64,000 nt of DNA, taken from Tetraselmis striata (lineage: Eukaryota; Chlorophyta; Chlorodendrophyceae; Chlorodendrales; Chlorodendraceae). This document shows, piece by piece, positions 21,897 through 32,800 of this stretch. The DNA lies in NCBI GenBank assembly GCA_006384855.1, contig VCJN01000696.1, forward strand, positions 1 to 64,000, read 5' to 3'. Below the pieces are notes generated by a model, which saw only the letters and a list, made by a program, of their open reading frames with translations, made no database searches and had not been told where the DNA came from. Positions within the stretch are counted from its first letter, which is position 1, and every line of letters starts with the position of its first letter. The position numbers were made by a program, and so were the translations under genes.

Positions 21897-22760
21897 ATGC
21901 CAGATGGAGAAGAACCCGTCGTTGAGCCGACGCTCGAGTCGCTACACGCATACGTGAAGGCCCAGTCTACAATACTGCGCGAGCTTGCTACAGCGTTGGC
22001 CCAATTGACGGCTCGTGAGCGCGTTGTTGATGGAGAAGGAGCACGTGGTTCCGGTTCCGGGCAGCGCATCGCGGGACAGCCGACAAGCAGCGGGGGAGAC
22101 GCAGAGCGCCCCGACTTGCTAGAGCTAGCCCAAAGCGGCCGTGTCGGAGGAAAATCCTTGAGTGATGAGAATGACTACCTCGCGGTGCCAGAGCTACTGC
22201 AGCGAGCAGAGTCCGGTTTCGAGGCCGTTCGACCGGTCAGCCGAGTACATGGACTCTTCCCCTTGAGCACCGACCTAACGAACGAGTACCTCAAGCAGGA
22301 TGACCGGCGTCTGCCGGCCCAGGAGATGTACCTATGGATGTCGTGTTTCGGCGCCCACATGCATGGCCGCACTTTTCGGGGCTCTCGACGAGCTGCTGCC
22401 CTACGTCCCTGGTGCAAGTCAGGACTTCACCCCCTACCTCGCGAGAGCTCGGAACTACGCCGAAGCCATCGACAAGGCGTTTCGCTTTCGTAGTTTGGCC
22501 TTCCTACGAAGGCTTAATGAGGTCAAGCGCGTGCACTGTGACCATGGTGTTCTGGACGTGCCGCGAGCCCAGCATTTTCAGCCTGCTTTTGAGCATATGG
22601 GTTCCGCGATTTTTGGGGACCTCATGAGGGACTACGAGCGTCGCGTCTTCGAGGCGACGGTTGCTAGCACCGCAAAAGCTACCGCTACTGCTCGGATGGC
22701 GGCAGCGGCTGCATGACGCGGGCTTGGATGTGGGCGTGGCGGCGGTCGCGGGCGTGGCCG
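21897..22760 (+). pseudogene. ORF1 (Gag-like) of YR element copy A
   Basis: It starts MPDGEEPVVEP like copy C and MSDGEEPV in copy B. The frame is broken near 22,359 by a four-base CATG duplication (copies B and C have one CATG), after which it continues in another frame (AALFGALDELLPYVPG ... ATATARMAAAAA). A stop TGA replaces the start of the Arg/Gly-rich tail. For function see the intact copy B. Confidence 0.7.
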
Positions 22761-23009
22761 CGAAGGTGAGCACGAGTGGCGGTGTGGGGCGCCTTTCGTC
22801 GGAACGGCGCTTGCGCTTTGCGAGGCCACCTTTCGATGACCGCCGCACGGCGAACCCTAGCAGCTCAACGGCGGAATGAGCGCCTTGTGTGAGGAACTGC
22901 CCCCCCCCCCCCCCCCCCCCCCACCTTACAGACTTCATTTAGACCTTCCTCGGTGCGGCGCTTCTTACAGCTACAACCGAGTACGGCTTAACCATCCGCA
23001 CACCTGCAC

Positions 23010-24373
23010 ATGGCGGCCCAACCAACCGCCTCCCGTACCATTTCATCACTGCGTCCGTCGGTTGTCACACTGCGTGTTACAACTGGTTCGCAACGACCAA
23101 GCTTCGCGCGTATACGTTACGCGCGTGACAGGCGCTACGAGCGCGAAGGGCGCGCGGGGCGGCCCTCCTACCTGAACCACGCCCCGCAAACCCGTACTGG
23201 TGTTGTTGCAAATCCGTCCAGCAACTACCGGGCAACCGCCGGGAACTTAACCGCTGATGCCGAGTACTTCGCAAACAATAGTCGCCTCCCTCGTACTCTG
23301 TCGGTAAAACGACGCACTTACGTAATTGACGAGCCCGAAGCTGTCGCCCCTTGGGCTGCTTCACTGCGATCTCGACTACATGATGCTTTCGGCTCAGACG
23401 AGCTAGGACAGCGGACGCTCGACCTGCTCTCCAACTCCCTCACCGCTCAGACACTCAATAGCTACGCCGGCAGAATGTCTCAGTTCGCGGAGTTCTGCCA
23501 CGACTCCGAGAACATCAGCCCGCTGGAGGCGACCACTGCTACTGTCGTCCGGTACGTTGCCTGGACTGGTGAGCGGGAGCACATTGGAGCTAAGTCGCTT
23601 CAACCCTACATGTCTGCAATCAACACGTTCTTCGAGCTGCACAACCACGACCCAATCGCCAAGGACAGCTTACACCATACTGCAGCCATGCGTGGGCTGA
23701 TGCTGCGGCAGCGCCGCCTGGAAACCGCCCCTTTGCGAGTTCCTCTGCATGATGATGTAGCTTACAACTTCGTCGAGAAGGCCGAGTTGATTGTGTCTGT
23801 TCCCACCACAGAGTACCAGCACGACTTCCGAGCCCTCGTGGTCTCGGTTGTCAACTTCATGTTCTTTGCCAGGGGACTTACTAGCGTCTCCTGCCGAGTG
23901 CGGGATGTGCATGTCGACGATTATAACATTACCCTGCTGGTGTACCGCGAGAAAGGCCGCGCTGACCGACGGGGACCCGACGACCTGCGCGTGCTTCTCC
24001 TTTCGGTGTCAGAACACCCCCGAGTTGCACGTCTCCTGCACCACTTCATCGACAACGTACAGTATGTCCCCCTGGTTACTGTAGCCTTGGTAGAAACAAA
24101 CTTCTGGGCGGTCACCCCAAGCGAGTATTCAAAACCTTGGACCGCCGCTACAATGTCGGACTGGCTGTCCACAACCGTCCGTCTTGTTGTCGGTGCTGCC
24201 CTCCCGCCGGCACTTCCTGGATCTCACAAAGCCTTCGCAAGGGAGCAGCGTCTGCCGCCAACGGCATCGGAACTGCACTGTCCCACATTTGCTACCAAGG
24301 CGGCTGGGCCACTAACTCCGACGTCGTTCTGGACTACATCGACCCCAACGTTCTTCCTTCACCTGGCGCATGA
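23010..24373 (+). pseudogene. Tyrosine recombinase of YR element copy A, inactivated
   Basis: Compared with copy B the protein is co-linear up to the region before box B. Box A (FFARGLTSVSCRVRDV, catalytic Arg) and the beta-hairpin Lys (YREKGRADRRG) are present. One base is lost near 24,205, shifting the frame, and in the continued frame the catalytic HxLR box reads QSLRKG, so the His is replaced by Gln. The GGW and final Tyr (DYIDP) boxes remain. A Trp codon after the end of the copy-B-like domain is TGA (24,371-24,373). Confidence 0.75.
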
Positions 24374-24540
24374 TTCTTCTTTGGCCACATCGCCCCCCTC
24401 CGCCACTTCCAAGTCCAACATGACTCCGCAGCGGTGGCCTTCCCGGTGCTTCCTTCATGACCTGGCGCTACCCCTTCTCCGTCAATCCACCGCTCTCTCC
24501 GTTCGCTCATGACTGGCAAAACCAGATTCAACTTTGAAAT

Positions 24541-24846
24541 GATCTAAACTAGTTTATGGGGTTTCCTCCCTTGACCTAACCGCTTTTCAGCTACAAGTGC
24601 TGCTCAGTGGTACGGGAACTAGGCACCTGTCGTTGCGCCCTTTTTGGGTGCAGCACGAGTAGACATACAAGCAGCCATAACAGCTGAGCCTGCGATCTTC
24701 CAGTTTTCGCTGTGTTACACGCAGCGCCCTCCCTGGCTCCGTTTTCCCTCCACGCTTTACACTTCACCTTCCTGCCAATTTCGGCTCTTTATAGTGTAAA
24801 ACATCCTGCGCCACCGTTTTGGCAAAACCAGACTCAACTCTGAAAC
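24541..24846 (+). repeat. A2-B2 terminal repeat of YR copy A
   Basis: A2 repeats A1 in direct orientation; B2 repeats the short B1 motif (GGCAAAACCAGACTCAACT). The spacer between A2 and B2 (CCCTCCACGCTTT... TGCCAATTTCGGCTC) is shared with copies B and C. The element ends ~225 bp before the GRAM-VASt coding region. Confidence 0.7.
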
Positions 24847-24864
24847 CAACTACAGTACATATTT

Positions 24865-25025
24865 GCCGGCGCTTGCTGCAGGGCGCGCTTGCAGGCGGGC
24901 TTGCTTGCGCCCTGCCAACGCTTGCAGGGCGCTGCCGCGCAAGACGACCCGACTTCTCACCTTCCCCAAAAACAAAACAAACATACAAAACAAACAAACA
25001 AACAAACGCTTCGTGTTCACACTCC
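24865..25025 (+). repeat. Direct repeat right unit and CAAA-rich leader of the GRAM-VASt gene
   Basis: This matches 21,186-21,362 in pieces; the insert between CCTTCCCC and CGCTTCG is a CAAA/CAAAC microsatellite (24,968-25,006). The unstructured A/C-rich stretch immediately before the probable start codon looks like a 5' leader. Confidence 0.45.
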
Positions 25026-25069
25026 TACTCTACGGCGCCAACTGGGCAGCGGTGCGGCTGTCGATCCGA

Positions 25070-28000
25070 ATGGTCACTGACACCATGAAGGCGCCCGGCG
25101 CGACGTTGCAGGCGGTGGCCGTCGCGAGCGGCGAGGGGCGCGGCGGCGCGGCGGCACAACTCTCGGTGGCCGGCCATGCGCGCTCCCGGTCCTCCGCCGG
25201 GGAAGGGCCGCCGTGCCGCTCCCTTGTGGATGCCCTTGAGGATGAGCTGCCCCAGAACGGTGCGCGTCCCTCCCTCGCCAAGCGTCACAGCATCGGGGAC
25301 GCCATCGGCAAATGCCCCTCCGCCCCTCTGGAGCCGGTGCGGTCGCCACTACGCGCACACGCCGCCTCGCAGCTGTCTCAAAGCTTTGCAAACGTCACCG
25401 CCGTCGCCAGCAGCATGGCTGGCCGGGGCCCACAGCGCGAGGAGGATGTACGGCGAACTTTCAGTCTGGACGGCGAGGAGGTGCAGCTGCTAGCCAGCCC
25501 CGCCGTTTTGCAAGACAGCGGCGCATGCGTGCGTGCGTGCGTGCGGTCGTACGACCGGAAGGCTGACGACGAGCCGGTCGCCTGCCCCCCTTGTAGATAC
25601 TGCGGGACGACTGGAGCTGCGCGCTCATGTCCAACAGGAAAATACTGCTTCAGGTGTGGGTTGGTGCAATACGGTGGGAAGCGGAGGGCGTCGTCACGGC
25701 TCGCGGGACGCTTGAGAGATAGGGGATAGGGGAGCTAGCTAACCGCTGACTGGCTGGAATGCCGGCTGCCGCGCCTTCTCGCAGGGCCGGCTTTACCTAT
25801 TCAACAGCTTCGTCTGCTTCTACTCCAACGTTTTTGGCATATCGAAGAAGGTCAAGGTCCCACTTACGGTGAGCAACCTCTGGCACACGCGTCGGCGCGG
25901 CGCTCCGGCAGGGATGCCTCGGCCGCAGAGTGCGTGAGAGCCGTCTCCCCGTGCCTCTGACGTGCCGTCGCGCCTCCGCAGGAGGTGATCAGCATCCGGA
26001 AGCGCAAGAATGCCGGCGTGATTCCGAACTCCATCGAGGTGCGCACGAAACCGCATGCTGTAGCCGCCATGTCAATCACCGGGCAGCTTTCTACAAGTGC
26101 TTTCAATCAACACCCAGGCATCCACACGACACACTGAGCCTGTGAGGGCTGGGCATGTTGCAGGTGGTGCACTGCGGCAAGGCGCACTTCTTTACGTCCT
26201 TCCTGAGCCGCGACGACGCGTACCGGGTCCTCATGCGCAGGTGGCGTGAGTGCAGGTCTGACCCTCTGGCCCACGCCATAACTACCTCCACTGGCACCAT
26301 CATTACTGTTCCATGTATACCCTATGTGCCGTGTCTGACCCTCTGCCCCTGCGCCCCTATGCGCGGGCTCTGCGGCCCCACCAGCAACTTCTCCAGACTC
26401 TATTGCCCCACTGACAGCAGCGTGCATGACGGGCAATCTTCCAACCAATCCTCTCCAAAGTTGCAGGCGGTGTCGTGTGTATCCGGCCCGCCCTCAGATG
26501 ACCTTGACCTGGACGAAGGGTCCAGCGACTCCATGGATGCAGGTGGGCCGGCGGCGCGCCGCGAGCCCCCTCCCACAGCCCTGCGGGCACCGACAGACGC
26601 TGGAGGCTGACTGTGCGTGCCGCTGGCGCGCAGAAGGCACGAGAACCAAGCGTCATGCGGGCGTCATTAGCAAGAGCCAGAGCGCCAATGCGCGGGTGGC
26701 CTTCCTGCTGCCGCCGCAGCTGCTGGTGGAGGAGCAGGAGCGCTCGCCCAGGTACCCCACCTGCCTCTCCCCCCCTTGCCCCTTGCCGCCTGCCTTCCCT
26801 GCTCTGGTCCGCGGGGGCTGATGCCACCCTCGCGGCCATTTTGCCCAGAAGTGGCTACAGCAGCGATGGCGAGATGGAGGACACTGAGGGGGACGCGGCG
26901 GCGCAGGTGAGGGTGGACCCCCCTCCCCCCCCCCCCCCCCCCCCCTCTCTTGCTTGGCCATGAAGTGTAGTGAGGCAATGGCGGCTAGAAGAGGGGGTCA
27001 GGTGGGGAGAAGGGATGGGGGAGGGGGTGAAGTGGGCTCCCACTGCAGCAGCCATCCGTTGCTTGTAGTTACAACCCGGGCAGAACCCTCAAGCCATTCG
27101 ATTAACGCCGGTGAGTGTGGATATCTAGGTGGTTTCGCTGCGGGGCGAGGTGGGAATGGGGAAAGGGAGGAAGGGGGGGGGGGGGGGGGGGTCGTCGAGG
27201 CGCTGAGGATAGGGTAATTTGCTGCGCAGGGCGTGCTTTGGGAGCCGAAGCAGGACGCCGCACCGGCGTGCGCGCCGGAGTACAAGGTTATGATGACGGA
27301 GGTGCTGCAGTGCACACCGCTGCAGTTCTTCTCCACCTTTATTGCGGACCACAGCACCTTTTGGCGGGTGAAACCCCCCTCCCTTCCCCTCCACCTCCTA
27401 GTACGTTCTGACACAAATTGGGTGAGAATGCTGTTCGTCTGCGGAAAATGCCGGTTTTACATGACAAATCTTTTAACCCCCCAAATTCCGGAACTCGAAA
27501 CCTTGCCCTTCGATGCCGTGCTGAGGATTGGTTGTTTTACTTTTGAGATTCATATATAGAAACCCTGAGAAACCCTTTTACAATCTAGTCCCAAAGCCCC
27601 AAAGCAGCCCTAGTTTATATATGATGCCCCCCAAATTGATGTCGTGGTTAGCATTTGAGAGGGCTGCGGCGCGCTCAGGATTTGCTGATCGAGCGAGGCG
27701 ACCGCGACGTCAAGTTTGACCTGTGGGCAAAGCATTCCACGCTCGGCACCGTCAGGACAGTGTACTTCATCTCTCCCGTCAAGGTGCGCTGGCTGGGCTA
27801 TCCGCCAAAACCCGGGCTTGCCTGGCTGCACCCACTCTTGCGCCATGCCCTCCCCCCCCGCGTTGTTGCCCCTGCTGATCGGTGGATGCCCTGTGGTGCC
27901 GTGTTGCCCGCGCAGGCGCCCATTGGCCCCCCGGAAACACGATGCCACCAGAGCCAGCGGTACAACGTGTACGGCGGCGACCACTTCGTGCTTGAGACCA

Positions 28001-29200
28001 GCCAGGTGCGCCCCCCCCCCCCCCCCCCCCCCCCAGCCCACGCAGCCACAGCCGTACGGGCCGTTCATCGTCATTCCAACCCCAAAAAATGGCCGGAGGT
28101 AACCATTCCATCTCACACTGAAAGGCTTTTCACTGCGCGCAGGTGATGAATGACATCCCGTATGGGGATCACTTCACGGTGGACATGCGGTGGGATGTCA
28201 CGCCGCAGGGCAGTGCTGCCTGCCAGGTGGAGCTCCGCATCAACATCCCGTTCTCCCGCAAGACCATGTTCAAGGGGAAGATCGAGAGCACCACCGCGAG
28301 CGAGACCAAGTCGTGCTTCTCCACCTGGATGGCCAAGGCAAAACAGCACCTGCAGAACGAGGGGGCGCAGAACGGAAAATTGGTCCCCACGGTGAGGAGG
28401 AAGGGCTGCCGAAAGAAGAGCATGCTCGGGCCCCAGCCGACGGAAAGCTCAACCTGCGAGGGCACCAACAGCCCGAGCCCGTGCTCCCCCGAGGCTGACA
28501 GCGGGCTACCGAGTGCGCCTCTGCAGCGCCGCTTGGGCGGGCTGCTGGCCGGCGCGCGGGGCTTAGTCATGGGCTTGGTCACGCAGAAGCCCAAGGCGCT
28601 CGCGATGATCAGCCTGGTGCTGATGAACCTCTACTTGCTCAGCTCGGGCTCCGGCTCGGCTTGTCGGCAGGAGGCACCAGAGGCGCTGCTGCTGCAGGTA
28701 AGCACAGCTGCCTTGCTCGTCACCATGTTCACTAAAGAAACGCAGCGCCGCTGCCGGATCCAGAGTAATACAAGCAGTCAGGAATCACCAAGCGGCACGG
28801 CGACTTGATGGCCCCTGGCGTAATCGCGTAATGCAAAGTCGTTTGTGTATGTACATCGATGCTGTATATGTACATATTTGCGTATATGTAGGATGATGCA
28901 AGTATCCACTCGATATGGTACCGATACGTTGACGCAGATATAACGACGTTGCTTTGTTATTATAGTGGTACAAGTTGGTCGCTTCATTGTCGAGATATGC
29001 CCGTCTAACTTTGCTGCTTATGGGGAGGACAACGTGCCGCAGCTGACCGCGAGCTCTGTGCCGCCGCTACACAGAACATGCTGGACATGCAGCGGCAGAT
29101 CGTGGAGACACAGCAGCTGCTGGCCGGCGTCTCTGCAGAGCTGTCAGAAACTACGCGGCAGCTGAAGGAGATGAGACCGGCCTCGCATGCATGGAGCTGA
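25070..29200 (+). CDS. GRAM-VASt domain membrane protein (Aster/VAD1-like), 13 exons
   Basis: Thirteen exons can be chained: ~25070-25526, 25785-25868, 25982-26038, 26164-26245, 26466-26542, 26634-26751, 26849-26906, 27069-27110, 27230-27367, 27679-27783, 27916-28005, 28143-28696, 29075-29200 (stop TGA). Order: a Ser/Ala-rich N-terminus; a GRAM domain (GRLYLFNSFVCFYSNVFG, ISIRKRKNAGVIPNSIE, HFFTSFLSRDDAYRVL); an acidic linker (SDDLDLDEGSSDS); a VASt domain from PEYKVMMTEVLQC to SRKTMFKGKIESTT; a basic stretch; one transmembrane helix (ALAMISLVLMNLYLL); and a coiled coil (MLDMQRQIVETQQLLAGVS). Known relatives (GRAMD1/Aster, yeast Lam, plant VAD1-like) sit at ER contact sites and move sterols or bind lipids. 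That role here is inference. The start (MVTDTMKAPG) and the end of exon 1 are the weakest points; exon 8 is uncertain. Confidence 0.85.
26925..28034 (+). repeat. Intronic C/G homopolymers of the GRAM-VASt gene
   Basis: C21 at 26,925-26,945 and C24 at 28,011-28,034 start within 5-20 nt of donor sites; G19 at 27,173-27,191 lies ~40 nt before an acceptor. They are expanded homopolymers in introns, not coding. Confidence 0.8.
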
Positions 29201-29890
29201 CAAGCAAGAATAACAGTCAGACGCACCACAGGCAGCTTGACGTGCCACAATGCAACGAAAAACATGAAACATGCACGAAATTCCGTGACTTATATTTACT
29301 ATCCCATGTATATTCCATCATCAGCATTTTCATCTGCGTTCCTCTCCACTGAGGACACGCAAACCCTGCCTAAAGCCCTATTTATAAAGCTGGCCATCAT
29401 TTAGATTGGCAATCGGCAACTGGACTGGCAGTAGAGCAATGACGCCATGTAACAGAGAAGCTGCAAATGTATCCTGACATGCCAAACCTGCAGCCGACCA
29501 GATGTTCCCAGAATTGCCAAATATGCTCTTGCAGAGAGAAAGGGGGCACAAACATAGCCGCTGCGTTATCTGGGTACATTCTTTGGGCTGGTTGAAAAAG
29601 GAGTAAAGAGGGAGAGGGATTGGCGAGGGTGGGGGCCAGGTGTCATGAGCTGCAGATTCGCAGGGGGGGAGGGGGTTCACAGAGTTTTCGTAGGCGGACG
29701 CTCTCCTGCTACTGTACTCTGCAATGCAGCACAGTTGGTATGTACGGCTAACTTTAAATCAATCCCTAATCACCACGGAGGAGTTCACAGGGAGTAGCCA
29801 ACTTGTGACGACGTGCGCAGCCATCGCGTCATTTTCCCAGGAAAGACAACGCGTTGCGAGGGGCAGACTCGGCCTCTCGCAAGATGTTGT
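29201..29890. other. Convergent intergenic region
   Basis: Between the ends of the GRAM-VASt gene (+) and the CNNM-like gene (-). It should hold both 3' UTRs and terminators. No repeat, RNA gene or convincing ORF was seen; a short G-rich patch lies near 29,667. Confidence 0.35.
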
Positions 29891-32800
29891 CTACAGGCTG
29901 CCGTGAAAGCTGCGGCAGCTTTCAGATTGCGACCTGGAAGCAAGCTCGATGTGAGGTTCTGTCTCCAGGCTGAAGGTATGTGTCAGCATCCTGTTGGGGT
30001 CATCATGGTGGTCGCTTGTCTCGCTCTCGCGCCTGGAGCTCAACCTCATGGGAATTCCGTCTGGCGCGTTCTTCCTGGACCTGGGCGCACACATCGGTGA
30101 CTTACCGGCAATGCGTACAGGTGCTGTACTTCCAGTGGCTTGAAGTACTAGCGAGCGCTGCACAGCATTGGGCGCTTACCTCGTGCTGCTGCTGGGAGCA
30201 GGCAGAAGCGCCACGGCTTCAAATGGCGAAATGTCTGATGGGCTGAGGACGCTGCACTCCTCCTCCTCCTCGTCCTCCTCATCCACGCAGCTCATTGGCT
30301 TCAGCGCCTCCTGCAGGTGCGCTTGGAAGTCCCTGCGCAGGCAGGCATGCGGGCACACAGGGCGCTAAGCTTCGCGCTGCATGCCAATCAGCAGGTCGGG
30401 CGGCGGACGCCAGCCCCACTCACCAGGATGAGATCTGCAAGATGACCAGATTCTCGCCGTGGGCCACGGCTGTGAAGTCGGGGATATACTGCACCTGCAC
30501 CAGCGCGCGTGCCCCTGCGCAGCAAGGCCTCATGTCAGCGCCACGCCGCATTGACCCCGCATTAACTACAACGCAAAGGTTCCGCCAACAGGGTTGTCAG
30601 CATGCGTTAAAAGACACGGATCTACCCATCTGCGGCTGCCATGCACTGGCAGGTTGGGCCCATGAACGCACCAAGAGTGCACCATGGCCCCAGGCTGGAG
30701 ACAAAGCCTTCCTCTCCCGCATGAATGGTGACTTTTCCCTGGAGCAAAATAAAATGGTGCAAACAGGTGAGGCGGGTGTGCAGCCAGGTGCGGCATCAGA
30801 AATTACGTACGCCGATATACATCATGGCGGGTCGTGGTGCCAAGCACCGCCTCGAGGGCCTTGCCTGCAGTATAATGGTGTAGTGATCCGTAATTTCGCC
30901 AGCCTTATACAGCATGCGGTCCTGCTCGCCGCGCTCTGTGCGCGAGTCCTCGCGCCTCGGGCCCGGCCTCTGCCGGCCGTCGGATCCTTGCTGCTGTGAC
31001 CATGATTCAACGGGCGGTCAGTAGTGCACCAGCACGCCGGCCTGAGAGGCAAACAAGTGGTAGCCAGTGGCAATGCACACAGTTCAAGAATGCGCGATGG
31101 CGGGCAAAGCACGCACTCTGTCCATGATCATGCGCTTCCTTGTATCCTCCACCGCCTGCAGGTTGTCCACTGTCTCCATGAGCGCAGTCCCTCTGGTCCT
31201 GATCGCCACGACCTGGGCCTGTACCATCGCATACCACAGCAATCTTTAAGTTAACAGAACAACACACCCAGGAATTGCTCGCTAAGCTGTGGGTTACGCA
31301 CCACTGTCCCCCATGGCTTTCTGGAGGTGCCGCCAAAAACTCGGCATGGCACTCGCACATAACAGGCAGAGGGTATGAAATAGCCGGATTTTTAAGTTTG
31401 GGCTTTTGCTGACCAAAGGAATACTGCATCATACAGCATACGTATAGTATTTGTTGCTCCATATTCGCAAACCTGCGGCACTGTGAACATGCAAGAATGT
31501 TTTTAAATGATACTGTAAACGTACAAGAATGTTTGAATGATTGCTGTGACCGCGATCAGTTCCTACACCTGCACTGGCAGCTGGGAGCGTTCGAGTCATT
31601 TTGGGACAGCGCACCTTGCGGATCAGTTTCCTAAGCGACTCGGTGTTGGATGAGAAGGGCTTGAACTCCCGCTGGCAGCACAGCAGGAAGGACTCCACAG
31701 CATTGACCTCCTGCACATTCACAATGGGAAGGGGTCAGACGCTGGCACGAGCAGCACAGCTACCTGGCAGGGGCGTGTGTGCGACGGATGGTCAAAATGT
31801 TGGCCCGGGGGGGAGGGGGGTTTCAAATGGCATTCCCACCTGAGGCGTGAGCTCGGGGGTCTGGGAGCGGTAGTGGTTGTGCACGATGCTGAGGAAGGAA
31901 GTGACATCCATGTTGTGCCGGTTGGCGGTGATCTTGGTCTTCATGTCGTTGCTCATGTACTGATCGCTCTCGTCCACAATTTCCGCCTGCAAGGTAAGCA
32001 CAGCTCAGATGGTGAGCTACAGTCCCCATGCTATACCGTGACATTCACCATCGCCGCGCCACAAAGCTGGCGCCACCAACCTGAATGACCTCCTCCAGAA
32101 CGTCCTCCAGGGTGATGACACCGCTGATTGTACGCTCAGCCTGCAGAAGGATGTTGGAGTCGGTCTCCGAATACGCTACGTCGCTCTCGGACTCGTGCTT
32201 CTTAAGCGACACAGCCATCAGCATGTGGTTGTACGAGGTCTTAAACGTCTTGAAGCACTCGTCCAGCGGGGTGCTGTCCAAAACGTACTTCACGCTCCTG
32301 CGGACAAGCCAACCCGGCACTGTCAAAATGTACAAACGCACGTGGCTGCTGCCTTGCAGTCAAGTGCATGAGTGGGACGTCAGGCGGTGACACACCTGTT
32401 GCCTCGGAGTCCCACCAGGGTGCGGAGCTCTATGCTGTCCGCTGGGTCAATGAGGATGAGGTCTTTGGTGTACAGAAGCCCGACGATCTTGTTGCGATGG
32501 CCTGGAAGCACACGGAGAACGCAGCATTGGACAAGGCATGCAGGGACGGAAAGTGGAGGCCTGCCAGGATAGTGGCATGGAGCGCTGAGGAAGGGGTGTA
32601 CCTTCATACACTGGAATGCGCGTGTATCCAGACTTGTAAATCTGCAGCATGCTCTCGTAGTCCAGGCGGGTGGATGCCTCGAGCATGTACACCCGCCTGA
32701 TGGGCGTCATGACATCGCCTACTCTCTTCTCCTGTGGGGCGCAAGCCAAACAGGGTTTGAGTGTTATTGTTGTTGTTGGGGGGGGGGGGGGGGGGGGGGG

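Larger units (their letters stand above)
21597..24846 (+). mobile_element. Tyrosine-recombinase element, copy A (PAT/TOC-like)
   Basis: Structure: a 184-bp repeat A1 (21,597-21,780), ORF1, the YR ORF, a ~27-bp repeat B1 (24,513-24,539, CTGGCAAAACCAGATTCAAC...), repeat A2 (24,541-24,726, >90% like A1 by eye), ~95 bp, then B2 (24,820-24,846). This is the split direct repeat order A1-internal-B1-A2-B2 described for PAT-like and TOC elements of the DIRS group. No RT or RNase H is present. Both ORFs are broken in this copy. A C-tract of ~23 nt (22,900-22,922) separates them; copy B has only seven C there. Confidence 0.8.

Noticed and set aside
22876-23175. Small ORF between ORF1 and YR, open in all three YR copies
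   Set aside because: Openness follows from DNA similarity of the copies; it overlaps the YR leader, contains the C-tract as a Pro run and has no motif. Not excluded as a short third ORF, but unsupported.
21597-24846. YR element as an ordinary LTR retrotransposon
   Set aside because: No RT, RNase H or DDE integrase; repeats are split, lack TG...CA ends and show no target duplication.
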